A DNA stretch of 64,000 nt, from assembly GCA_028829895.1 (NCBI GenBank), contig CM054182.1:18775001-18839000 (forward strand), read 5' to 3'. How positions within the stretch are numbered: the first letter of the stretch is position 1; every line of letters begins with the position of its first letter. A model generated the notes under the pieces. It ran no database searches. It was not told the origin of the DNA and saw only the letters and a list, made by a program, of their open reading frames with translations. Both the position numbers and the translations under genes were made by a program. The stretch comes from Sinotaia quadrata. Lineage: Eukaryota > Mollusca > Gastropoda > Architaenioglossa > Viviparidae. This document shows positions 11,315-22,787 of the stretch, in pieces.

Positions 11315-11509
11315 TAGTGTTGTGTAGTTATTACTGCTTGTATGGTAATGATAATAATATTGTTTTAGTTATAACTGCTTGTATAGTAACTCTAACAATA
11401 TTGTTTTAGTTATAACTGCTTGTATAGTAATGATAACAATATTGTTTTAGTTATAACTGCTTGTATAGTAATGATAACAATATTGTTTTAGTTATAACTG
11501 CTTGTATAG
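11315..11509. repeat. 41-bp minisatellite, ~4.5 units
   Basis: Core AACTGCTTGTATAGTAATGA at 41-bp spacing. It is similar to a second array at 12575-12690. Confidence 0.9.
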
Positions 11510-11945
11510 TGTGACATAACGCCACCACAGTTATTGGTTATTATTATTATTATTATTATTGTTATTATTATCATTATTTAATTATCCATAACTAATTGCA
11601 AGTGATGAGAATTTTAATTTATGTTAATAATAATTCACTAGCAGACACCACTCTTCTCTCTCACTTGGTGGATATGAGAGCACTGTAAACGTTTTCTCTC
11701 TTCCACAACATTAAAGACAAACATTTACCAGCACACAATATTTCCATACGTGGAAAACTTCTTACCAAAGGAAAAGATAAACCCATCTTTTAATCTATAT
11801 TTAGCGATTCCCTCATCTACCCATTATCTCTAAAAACATATGGTTATCAATATGCGTAAGAAGGTCAATAAATTTAACAATTCGTTTAATAAATCAACAA
11901 TCAAATATACAACATATGAATATAATCAAAAGCATTAACATTTCA
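11510..11945. mobile_element. Unidentified dispersed repeat, copy 1
   Basis: About 430 bp beginning TGTGACATAACGCCACCA, followed by an (ATT)n tract (~11537-11575). It is clearly similar and co-linear with 26731-27150, sharing e.g. AGCAGACACCACTC, CTGTAAACGTTTTC, AGACAAACATTTACC and AATCAACAATCAAATATAC. No coding region recognised. Confidence 0.78.
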
Positions 11946-12010
11946 CTTCACAACAATGTTTGATTAATGCTAGACAATTGTTCAGTTTATCCTACCATAG
12001 ACTTAAGCCA

Positions 12011-12085
12011 CAGGTGTCAAACTCAAGGCCTGCAGACCACATCCGGCCTAGCATACAGTTATACCCAGCCTGCTAGAGAATTTAG
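12011..12085 (+). mobile_element. hAT-like MITE fragment
   Basis: CAGGTGTCAAACTCAAGGCC followed by ...CCACATCCGGCC strongly resembles the terminal motif of widespread animal hAT (Charlie-type) elements. No opposite terminus was found, so this is a truncated remnant. Confidence 0.5.
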
Positions 12086-12574
12086 TTTAGCCTAGCCATG
12101 CTTCTGAAGTTGAGGACAGGCTGGTGGTCTTCATACATTTAAATATCATAAGCAGAATATAACAATACAAATGATAGTTACTGTCAAGAGATAAACATGA
12201 ATATAATAATTATTAGTTAGGTAAGCAAAACCCACAATCATTTACAGTAATATGTACAGAGGATGATTTCCTTCCATTGATAACCAGTGATAAGGTTAAT
12301 AGTATAAATATACTTTGTTAACACCGGGAGCCAAAATACATGTTGTCTCGATTGTCACCTGCATTTGACTAACAATTTACAGGTGAGTTTCTGGTACATT
12401 CATTCATGTGGCTGAGCTGTGCTTCGATTGGTTGGTTTAGTGAGTTGTCTTGAACATTCAGGTATGTTCCAGCTGGGAATAAGGATAAGCCTTTCTAGAC
12501 TGTAGGTTTACGTTTAGTCTATTTTTAGAGGAGGGGTGGATGTACGCTACATAAGCCATTAAGTGACAGTAGTT

Positions 12575-12690
12575 ACAACTGCTTGTGAAGTAAAGAGAAC
12601 ACTACTGTGTTGTTACAACTGCTTGTGAAGTAAAGAGAACACTACTGTGTTGTTACAACTGCTTTGTGAAGTGAACAATCCTGCGTTGTT
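12575..12690. repeat. 41-bp minisatellite, ~3 units
   Basis: Core ACAACTGCTTGTGAAGTAAA; the same family as the array at 11315-11509, with roughly 70% identity by eye. Confidence 0.88.
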
Positions 12691-12769
12691 ATAAGAATAT
12701 AAGTGCATGGGAGTACAGATATTCATTAGTATCTGATCCTATCATACCTCTTCTCAAAATGTTGAGGCA

Positions 12770-13010
12770 GTAGCCTGCATAAAGTCTTAATAGTATACTT
12801 AAGCCAGAGAAGAAATATGTGTTCACTGTCTGTTGTAATCGTTGTTCGGTAGCCTGCTTAAAGTCTTAATAGTATACATAAATCATAGAAAAAACACATG
12901 TTTAATGTGGGTCTATTGTAATTGTTGTTTGGCAACCTAAAAACTTAATAGTACACTTAAGCCATAGAAGAAATATGTTTGCTGTGTCTACTGCAATTGT
13001 TAGTCAGTAT
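12770..13010. repeat. ~75-79-bp repeat, 3 units
   Basis: Core GTCTTAATAGTATACTTAAG and AGAAATATGT repeated three times with moderate divergence. Confidence 0.82.
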
Positions 13011-13117
13011 TAAGTCCGCTCTTAAGGCAAATCAACACCTCCTACTATTTCCTTACTAATTTTTAAAAGTCATCTGCGCATGTCATTCTTTCTGACAATT
13101 CTTTTTACTGCCTAGAC

Positions 13118-13170
13118 AACATATGTATATATGCATGTATGTATGCATGTATGAATGAATGTATGTCATA
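13118..13170. repeat. (ATGT)n-like microsatellite
   Basis: Interrupted ATGT/ATGA tetranucleotide run. Confidence 0.85.
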
Positions 13171-14330
13171 AGTGTGTGTTAGCATGAGTACAAACAATGA
13201 CGTCATAGGCTTGCTTGTTTTTCACTCTTAACTAAGATTTGGAGAGCAAAAAAGCGTGATTTCGACAACCGATATATATGCACTCTGTCAGTCGAAAGTA
13301 AAGCTTCGCCCGGCATCACGTCAATAAACTTTAAAAATTAAATAATGGAAAGGAATAAAACCTAGATATACAAGGGGTATAGGAAACACAGTACAAAAAA
13401 ACACATTTAAAGTATTTAACCAAGCCACTCCAAGATACTAACGGGATATAATTTGTTAGAATTACAAGACCTAACAGGATAGACCTCCCAGAGCTGGACC
13501 ATTAGGTTTTATGTATCTATCTGTTTCATGTATCTCTGTCCCGGATGCCTGAACTGGACCGGCAGTCCAGATGGCGGGAGAACCGCTGTGCTGTTTCCCA
13601 CTGTCCATTGTCCTCTGCTGCCTGGCTCTCCAAGACCACTAATCGGTAAATAAATGGAGGGATGGAAGAAGGGAGAGTTATATGTTAGAGCACAGGAAAC
13701 GGTTGAAGATCAAAGGGTCACTTGTAATTAAAAACAAGGGAATGGTTAGTCTCAAGGAAAGACATGGTAAAATGGAAAACCTTTAAATATCCACGTTTAA
13801 TTGAAATCTCTTCACTCTGCTTAGAACAATCCCTGCTCCGGCATGAAGAAGCAAGTCCCAGAATTTAGGTCTGGTATTTTTGAAGAAAGATATTGTTAAA
13901 TTTAAAGTCAGAAAGACTCCACTGAGTAGAGTAGTCTAAGGAAGGATCTATTGTACTCCAACCAGATTACCTTTGATTCTTGGGGTTTGAAGAATGGAAG
14001 AATCACCATTGCCAGAACCAGGTCATTCAGACCACTGGGTCACTCAACTGAGGGCTCCTAAGACTGATTCTGTTGCTGAGTGCATGAAGCAAAGGGGCGG
14101 GGCTAGCTTAGCGCTGGTCAAGTAAAGGGCTGCCACTGTGAAGATTTTACGTTGGACATTGGCTCAGCGTTGTACTGAACTTTCAACTTTCGCCTTGGGA
14201 CTTCTAAGCTAAGTACTCGAGCATTGAAAACGAGTGCATATACATATGTTGTAATTGAAAATGAGACTTGAGAATCGTGTAGAAAAAGAAAATAAATTAG
14301 CAAAAGAAAAATGGACGTAGAAAATAGCTT
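13171..14330. other. Intergenic stretch, somewhat higher GC, unassigned
   Basis: Includes a GC-richer patch at ~13480-13640 and ~13830-14110 that looks like old transposon sequence; no open frame of note and no family recognised. Confidence 0.35.
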
Positions 14331-14969
14331 TCGTGTAGGGGAGGCTAGTTAATTCTTTGATTCGGGTTAGAACCAATCTATTTTGTAGCTTGTTGTTAGA
14401 ACCATATTAATAATTGTTCTTTCTCTTATTTTTTTAAAATTTATTTTCTTTATTGTTATATAAAGTTTATTGTTAAATTTTTCATTAGTGTTGTGTCAAA
14501 TTCATTATCATTTTCATCTAATATGATTTTATAAGTGGCATCGTCACGTCTGTCTAACGTCTGTCCTGAGTCTGTCTTTGTCTTATCTGTCTGTCTTATC
14601 TGTGAGGAATCGTTTCCTCTGGGGGCTCATACGGGTTACCGGAAGTGACGTCCTCAATTGTTGTCCCGTCATAGATATTCGTATTTATGGAAGGTGCCAA
14701 AACACTCTTAGTTGCATCTACCTAAACAATATTTATATTTTCTTTTATATCTACGCAAGGTACACCTTACTTCTAAGTCAGTGAGATTCTGTTCAAAGAA
14801 ACGATTAATGCACACACACAAAATTAGACATATTAGCCATACTTTTTTTTTTATCAATATTTATTAGAAACTTGAAGGCAAATGAAATTTTAAAATGATC
14901 AGTATGAATTTACCGCCAAGAAGTTGCACCATCACTTAATTTAGTCTTTAGAAGCAAAACAAGTACATG

Positions 14970-15565
14970 TTCTCATTTTAACGAATTAGAAACAGGCTAT
15001 TACATAATTATTTATAGTTCAAAGAATTAGAAACAAAACAGATACATATTCTCATTTTAACGAATTAGAAACAAGACAAATACATATTCTCACTTTAACG
15101 AATTAGAAACAAAACAAATACATATTCTCACTTTAACGAATTAGAAACAAAACAAATACATATTCTCACTTTAACGAATTAGAAACAAAACAAATACATA
15201 TTCTCACTTTAACGAATTAGAAACAAAACAAATACATATTCTCACTTTAACGAATTAGAAACAGGCAATTACATAATTATTTATAGTTTAACGAATTAGA
15301 AACAAAACAAATACATATTCTCACTTTAACGAATTAGAAACAAAACAAATACATATTCTCACTTTAACGAATTAGAAACAGGCAATTACATAATTATTTA
15401 TAGTTTAACGAATTAGAAACAAATACATATTCTCACTTTAACGAATTAGAAACAGGCAATTACATAATTATTTATAGTTTAACGAATTAGAAACAAAACA
15501 AATACATATTCTCACTTCAACGAATTAGAAACAAAACAAATACATTTCTCCATTTTAATGAATTA
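14970..15565. repeat. Higher-order array of 38-bp (A) and 41-bp (B) units
   Basis: Both units begin TTTAACGAATTAGAAACA. A continues AAACAAATACATATTCTCAC, B continues GGCAATTACATAATTATTTA. They alternate irregularly as B, a run of A, B, A A, B, short A, B, A A. Confidence 0.93.
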
Positions 15566-16810
15566 TAAACTAAAAAAGGGAATAGTACATATAAATATTG
15601 TTTATAGAATGAAACAGTATGACAATAAAGTAACTCGCTAATACTAGATATGGTTAAACATTTTTATTTATATATGTCCTGTTTCGGGAAAGAATATAAA
15701 ATTAAGCAGGCTACACATAAGCAATAATATGGCTGTAGAAGAATTTTTTTAATTCTAAAGTAGTGCAATGCTATATTACTAGAACTAAATAAAGATTTCT
15801 TTTTTAAAAACAATTGTTTTAATCATACTTCATAAAATAAAATTATTGGGTATTAAATATGAGAAGTTATTCACATAAACAGTTTCAGTGCATCGCGTCA
15901 TAATGCAGTGATCTCCCTTACGAAAGACCGGTGAATCCATCACATCACGCTAGTTTAACAATTGCAAAGAAAATAAATGTGTGTCAATTCTGCTCATTGT
16001 TGGGTAAAAATAAGAAATCGCTATCTACAATAAAATGATATAATGCCACCATTATAGGGAAGTATAGTGGCTATCCAGTAAGTTATTTACACACCTAAGC
16101 CAATTGCGTATATAACAGTGTTCGCTCAGATACCAATGTTCGTTAAAGTATAACTTCATTCCATTTTTGTTCTTTTTTTTTGTCGGCCAAATACTAATTC
16201 CGAATCATTATCATTTATATAAAAAATAAAAATAAAATTGAATTCATTAAAGTCAGTATCGAAACAGTCAGTTTAACTTCTCAGCGCCTCCTAAGAGTTC
16301 CCACCTCTAAGCTGTTGTAAATGGCCTTAAATTGCAGAAAAATAGTTGATAGCCAGAGCTTCGTTAGGGGAACTTTCAACCCTCAGCACCCCCCCCCCCC
16401 GACCCGCTATCCTTAGCAGATAGAGAGGAGTTGGGGCAGTAGCTACCTTTACCCGGCTTCAACTCTTTGGGCCCTCATCATCAACTCGACATGATATTTG
16501 TCCTTAGTACGCCATTGATGCTACAGAGAAGTAAACTAGAAAGATTATTACATTTAGCGTATCTTTTAGCTTTTATAAAAGAAAGATTTTTAAAACTGGA
16601 ATGAAATCATTCAGTTTTACCGTTTGGATTTTTCTCGTAATCAGTAAAACTTTATCTCCTATTGATTTCTCTCCTCAATGCAGCAAAGTTTTATCTCATT
16701 AAGATTTCTCTCAGTAATGCAGTCAAAACTGCATCTCTTGACTGTCTTGGGTTAGATTGATTCATCTTTCCTTAACGTCCATTTGCAACGTCCGCAGACA
16801 AAGTTCTCTC
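15566..16810. other. Intergenic AT-rich sequence, unassigned
   Basis: A poly-C tract (~16389) and a pyrimidine-rich direct repeat (CAGTAAAACTTTATCTC-type, ~16640-16740). No gene seen. Confidence 0.4.
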
Positions 16811-16814
16811 TTTG

Positions 16815-17430
16815 GTTTGGTCCACCTGCAAATATAGGCAAAACACATGTTGTAAAGTCACATTTGGCCCCATGCAAATATCGGCAAAACACATGTTGTA
16901 AGGTCACATTTGTAACAGCCTGCAAATATGGGCAAAGCACATGTTGTAAAGTCACATTTGGCCCCATGCAAATATCGGCAAAACACATGTTGTAAGGTCA
17001 CATTTGTAACAGCCTGCAAATATGGGCAAAGCACATGTTGTAAGGTCACATTCGTAAGAGCCTGCAAATATGGGCAAAACACATGTTGTAAGGTCACATT
17101 CGTAAGAGCATGCAAATAAAGGCAAAACACATGTTGTAAGGTCACATTCGTAAGAGCCTGCAAATATGGGCAAAACACATGTTGTAAGGTCACATTCGTA
17201 AGAGCATGCAAATAAAGGCAAAACACATGTTGTAAGGTCACATTCGTAACAGCCTGCAAATATCAGCAAAACACATGTTGTAAGGTCACATTCGTAACAG
17301 CCTGCAAATATCGGCAAAACACATGTTGTAAGGTCACATTCGTAACAGCCTGCAAATATGGGCAAAACACATGTTGTAAGGTCACATTCATAACAGCCTG
17401 CAAATAAAGGCAAAACACGCACTATAAAGT
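16815..17430. repeat. 48-bp minisatellite, ~13 units
   Basis: Core AAACACATGTTGTAAGGTCA at exact 48-bp spacing. Unit variants differ mainly in the second half (GGCCCCATGCAAATATCGG, CGTAACAGCC, CGTAAGAGCC, CGTAAGAGCATGC), and blocks of variants recur. The period is divisible by 3, giving spurious Cys-rich frames on both strands. Confidence 0.95.
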
Positions 17431-17491
17431 CAGTTTGGTCCACCTGCAAATATAGCAAAACACGTTATTAGGCAACTTTCGGAACCCCTGC

Positions 17492-17640
17492 AAATGCTGT
17501 AAAAACACAAAACAAAACACATGCTGTAAAAACACAAAACAAAACAAATGCTGTAAAAACACAAAACAAAACACATGCTGTAAAAACACAAAACAAAACA
17601 CATGCTGTAAAAACACAAAACAAAACACATGCTGTAAAGT
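17492..17640. repeat. 27-bp minisatellite, ~5.5 units
   Basis: Core ACATGCTGTAAAAACACAAA at 27-bp spacing, near-identical units. The last copy reverts to CATGCTGTAAAGTCAC, resembling the preceding 48-bp array. Confidence 0.94.
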
Positions 17641-17689
17641 CACGTTCTTGAGCTATTACAATTAGGATTCTGAAATCTGATATAATAGA

Positions 17690-18290
17690 GGTTCTCAATG
17701 GGTCATAATCTGACGGGTTTGAAATACTCCTAGAGTGAGGAGCTTAGAATTAATAAATCTGATCTGAAACTAATTAAAGTTCGAAATATATCATAAAATG
17801 GAGGATTTTAAATATGATATAGATAACTTAGAATTAGAAATCAGCAAAAAAATAAAGGGCATGAAATAATATATAAATAAGGTTCTGAAACATTTAATAA
17901 ATATAGGAATTTGAAATATGCCTTTAAATGGGTATAGAATTAGAAATAAGCAAGCAAATCATGAAGAGTTCTGAAATATTACATAAATGAAGGACCTAAA
18001 TTATGTCATACACTGAGGAATTTGAAATATGCCTAACACTGGGGATTTATAATTTTAAAAAATCAAGGGTTCCGAAATAGATAACAAAATAGGAGTTATA
18101 AAAATGCTATTAATTAAAAGACTTCAAATTACGTTCTAAATTCAGGATTTGAATGTCCAGTAGATCAAAAAATTTGAAAAATGCTACAATATAAAAATAT
18201 AAAACGTTAATTGTCTAAATAATGCAATGTTGAAGAGTTCTCAATTATGCTATTAAGAGAAGTTTCGAATTAAGATTTAAGAAAAATGCG
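17690..18290. repeat. Highly degenerate AT-rich repeat
   Basis: Irregular reiterations of GAAATAT, TAAATGAGGA and GAATTTGAAATATG-like words; probably an old decayed array. Confidence 0.5.
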
Positions 18291-18295
18291 AGACA

Positions 18296-18440
18296 TTAAT
18301 TAATGTTTTCCAGATTATACTATAATTAATTAATGTTTTCCAGATTATACTATAATTAATTAATGTTTTCCAGATTTTACTAAAATTAATTAAACTTTTC
18401 CAGATCATATTAGAATCGAATGCTTTCCATATTTTACTAG
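18296..18440. repeat. 30-bp minisatellite
   Basis: TTAATGTTTTCCAGATTATA repeated at 30-bp steps, two identical then diverging copies. Confidence 0.88.
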
Positions 18441-18539
18441 AACTGATTATTGTTTTTAAAGCATGAGAAAAAGAAATATTATTACTGTTTTCAAAGATTT
18501 TGTAAGAATCTGAGCTTATTGTTTTCATAATATTGAAAA

Positions 18540-19500
18540 AAAATGGTATTTATTATTTTCAACATTTTTTCAAGACATTGCATGAAATAAGTGATACTCT
18601 TTCAATACAGCTTATAAGTATTATTATATCAAATAAACTCAAGTGTCCATTTAATTAAATATGCATAGGCCTATTGAAACCAGATAAACACACAAACTTT
18701 TCCCATACACGGACTGACTTTTACAAACAGAATTAAATACATAAAGAAATTTTTTTTAAACAAAATATCACGCAGTTAGTTAATTATCTCTCATTCAGGC
18801 CTCACCTGTCGATCTAGATTTGCAGTCGTTGATTTTCTGTTTTGTTGACTAATCATTTTCCTCGCAAGAGTCAGGTTCTGGAATTTCGAAATCCATCGTT
18901 TGGGGCAACATGACACGATTAGATACTCCATTTAGCTTCTTTGTCTTTCTACGTTTGGTCGGAAACGTTCATCAGTTTAATTTTAATTAACAATAAGACA
19001 ACTGTCTCTCACAACTTTTCAGTATTTCCAAAGTTTGCCAGTTCGAAATGATTGGTTATTGGGTTTGTTTCCATTTCATGATTTTGTTTCTTTTTCTGAG
19101 AATGTACACGAAAATGGGTCGACATTATTCTTGTGATGAAGACTGAAAGAAAACATCTCGTTCTTTCGTCAACTGTCTTGCAAGCTGCGCATTGACCAAT
19201 AGTCTTTATGTTCTTTTGCACATTGACTGCAAAATATTTTCTTTTCTAATTCAGATCACTGCAAAGACAACTCTGCTTGGCTTCCTCCCTTGAAGGCGTT
19301 ACAGATAAATAGTTCCAGCAGTTTGAAAGTTGGATTTATAGGTTTACGGTTTTACGAGTCACAATATTCCTGCTTTAGCGAGTTAGAAGAATTATGAAAT
19401 AATAAAATAATGCCTGTTCAGTACGTGTATTTATATATTGTTTATAGTAGTTACCCTTTAATAGTAGTTACAATCTAAATTATAATGTATACAATTTTAT
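18540..19500. other. Intergenic, unassigned
   Basis: AT-rich sequence without a supportable gene or repeat. Confidence 0.4.
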
Positions 19501-19547
19501 TTTAAAAAGCAAAATAAATCGTCGGTATGCAGAAAATCATAACATGA

Positions 19548-19700
19548 TAATCTAAAGCATTAACACAATAAAATATGTTGTATATAGTAATATGGACACA
19601 ATAAAAAATGTTGTATATAGTACTACAGACACAATTAAATGTGTTGTGTATTGTACTACGGACATAATGAAATATGTTGTATATAGTACTACAGATAAAA
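19548..19700. repeat. 33-bp minisatellite, ~4.5 units
   Basis: Core AAATATGTTGTATATAGTACTACA at 33-bp spacing (quoted loosely; units vary). Confidence 0.88.
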
Positions 19701-19959
19701 TGAGACCAAATAAGAACACATTCTTTACATACTGACAGCTTCATCCATCTAATTAAAACCCTTTAGCCCCCATCAAAAAAAGAATGACTTTAAAAAAAAA
19801 TTATATTACTTTTTTACTTAGAGCACTGTAAATATGGAAATATTAATTTGTGGATGCATTTTTATGAACTTTTTTTTTTAATGGAGGGCTGTTTCCGAGA
19901 TCTAGAGTTTCTTTCCATTCTTACTTCTCTCACCAAGGAACTTGTATTATCGATTCTAA

Positions 19960-20285
19960 TCTGAACTAATGGAACTAAAATTACGATCGTAATCTAAACA
20001 AAGGAACTCGTGTTAACGACCTTAATCTGAACAAAGGAACTCGTGTTAACGACCTTAATCTGAACAAAGGAACTCGTGTTAACGACCTTAATCTGGACAA
20101 AGGAACTCGTGTTAACGACCTTAATCTGGACAAAGGAACTCGAGTTCATGACCGTAATCAGAACAAAGGAACTCGTGTTCATGACTGTAATCAGAACAAA
20201 GGAACTCGTGTTCACGACAGTAATCTGAACAAAGGAACTCGTGTTCACGACTGTAATCAGAACAAAGGAACTCGTGTTAGCTCTC
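19960..20285. repeat. 33-bp minisatellite, ~9.5 units
   Basis: Core AACAAAGGAACTCGTGTTAA. Two subfamilies: GTTAACGACCTTAATCTG in the first half, GTTCACGACTGTAATCAG in the second. Confidence 0.95.
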
Positions 20286-20384
20286 ATCGTCCAAAGCTAG
20301 AAGAGACAAGAAAATTATTTTATAAACGCGACGTGCAAACTAAAATTCTATGACTGTATATAACTGAATAACATATTAGCCTTT

Positions 20385-20520
20385 TACACGCCACATATTT
20401 TAGAAATAACAAAATACTATGACTGTATATACTGAATACTATGCCACATATATTAGAAATAACAAAATACTATGACTGTATATACTGAATACTATGCCAC
20501 ATATATTAGAAATAACGAAA
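20385..20520. repeat. ~54-bp tandem repeat, ~2.5 units
   Basis: Core AGAAATAACAAAATACTATG with TGTATATACTGAATACTATG, almost identical copies. Confidence 0.9.
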
Positions 20521-20956
20521 CTTAATTAAACTAAAAATAAATTCTTTTTATTTACTAAACTGCTTTTCTTCTACGTGAAATGATAAGTCCTAAAAAACAC
20601 ACGATCTGATACAGCAAGGAAATAGAAAGTGTCCTATAAAGTTCAAGGTTATATGACATCAATTTTAAATTCAGGACGGATGCATAGGCAATCAGAGGGA
20701 GGAAGTGTTATGTCTGATGTCTAGAATGTCCTCTAAAATGAGAGTTAAAAATAGCAGATAATAAATTAAAGCTACCACACGTGTCTCCAAACTTGCATTA
20801 CATTTTTTCCCGGATGTGAAGTATGATAGTTTCTTGGATTTAGTAAAAAAAAAAAATGTAAATTAATGGTCAGGTCCTCAAATATAATTAAAAATGAAAT
20901 GTCTGACAGTTCACTGGTACTATATATATACCATTAGCACAAGGTGGGGGCCTAAA

Positions 20957-21612
20957 ACTCTTTAGTTTAAATGCACTCTTAACAATATAATCGTTCAAAT
21001 ACTTTAAACTGAGTTAAAGTATATGAACGATTATATTGTTAAGAGCGCATTTTCAAGAGGGTATTTAAACTAATACCCTCTTGAAAATATAATCTTGTAC
21101 ATTCTTTAGCTCGGTTTAAATACCCTCTTGAAAATATAATCTTGTACATTCTTTAGCTCGGTTTAAATACCCTCTTGAAAATATAATCTTGTACATTCTT
21201 TAGCTCGGTTTAAATACCCTCTTGAAAATATAATCTTGTACATTCTTTAGCTCGGTTTAAATACCCTCTTGAAAATATAATCTTGTACATTCTTTAGCTC
21301 GGTTTAAATACCCTCTTGAAAATATAATCTTGTACATTCTTTAGCTCAGTTTAAATACCCTCTTGAAAATATAATCTTGTACATTCTTTAACTCAGTTTA
21401 AATACCCTCTTGAAAATATAATCTTGTACATTCTTTAACTCAGTTTAAATACCCTCTTGAAAATATAATCTTGTACATTCTTTAACTCAGCTTAAATACC
21501 CTCTTGAAAATATAATCTTGTACATTCTTTAACTCGGTTTAAATACCCTCTTGAAAATATAATCATGTACATTCTTTAACTCAGTTTAAATACCCTCTCG
21601 AAAATATAATCT
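20957..21612. repeat. 47-bp minisatellite, ~11 units, with a palindromic head
   Basis: Very homogeneous units (core ATATAATCTTGTACATTCTT) at exact 47-bp spacing from ~21070. At the left end, diverged units stand in both orientations: 35-bp arms 20973-21007 and 21014-21048 (2 mismatches, 6-bp loop), then 17-bp arms 21049-21065 and 21072-21088. Confidence 0.95.
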
Positions 21613-22787
21613 ATTTGACTATCTTTGTTAGTATTATCTGCCTAATTTACATGATATATTTAATCTAATTACTCATTGTATTATTTTTCTGCTTGTATAT
21701 GTAATATTTGTCTACCCATACATTATATTAAAGCTATTTGTCTACTTGTGTATAAAAAACTATAATACTGTTCTAAAATTAATGTTCATAGTATTATTTG
21801 TCTGCTTATTCGTGATATTGTTTGCTTGCTTATAAATTGTATTATGCTTCCAAATGTATTTGGCTTTATTTGTTTCACCTGCACATGGCTTTGTTTACCA
21901 GCATTACCGGGTTTTATCTGCCTAAGTCACGTGGTTTTATTTTGCCTAGGTCACGTGGTTTTATTTGCCTACATATCTATAGTTTTATTTGTGTACATTT
22001 ACAAGGAATTGTTTGCTTTTTAAAATATTATTTACTAAAGATTCCTTAAGTGCTCTATGTATTTGTACATTGTATTATTTACTCCTTGGACACGATTTCT
22101 TAGATATTCGGTCCCCATGCATACTTGTACCTACACGATTTTTATATATTCAGTCTCCATGCATACTTGTACTTACACGTATTTTAAACTTTTTAAAATT
22201 GGCAAAGTTTACAAGGAACATGAAATATCGAAAGCTCAAATAAGAGGGCTTATTATTTTAAACTTCAATAATATATCTGAGAAGAAATTTAAATTTATAT
22301 GGAATGCACTGTTGAAAATAACAAAATAAAACAGTATATATCATTTTATAATTCGAATATGTACAATATAGTTTTTAAAAAAGTAAATTTTCTAAATACC
22401 GCTAAATTAGTTTGAAATTATTTAATATTGAAGATTTGATCATGAAAACTATACTGTGTACAAAATCTCAAATTCTTTTCAAAATCACATAGATTGGCTG
22501 TCTTAAGCGCTGGTTAATAAACAAGTTACATAGGGTTTGAGTAAATAACTAACTCAGTCTATGGCAAAGGTCACTGTAAAGATGCAAGGTCATGATCATC
22601 ATGCCCTGAACCTGTTGTACATTGAACTTGTCCTTCATATGCCTCAGACAAAAAATACTATTTCTTCACGGGATGTGTGAGGGATGGTATAATATATAAT
22701 TAACTGCCTCGCATATCAGAACTGATCTACGACCTGTATTATTGAAAATTGTCGCGCCACCCTGAAGTGGGTTGACTAGCATAATAA
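21613..22787. other. 3' flank of the BTB-BACK gene
   Basis: AT-rich, with short degenerate repeats around TTTTATTTGCCTA and GTCACGTGGTTTTATT (~21890-21990). Likely includes the 3' UTR of the minus-strand BTB gene. Confidence 0.4.

Noticed and set aside
16752..17698. Cys-rich repetitive frames up to 168 codons on both strands
   Set aside because: Products of the 48-bp and 27-bp arrays; no start context, no splice sites, and similar frames open in several phases at once.
19960..20285. Regular 33-bp direct repeats that could suggest a CRISPR array; likewise the 36-bp array at 4730-5020
   Set aside because: Units are contiguous with no unique spacers, no cas genes exist nearby, and the context is a eukaryotic genome.
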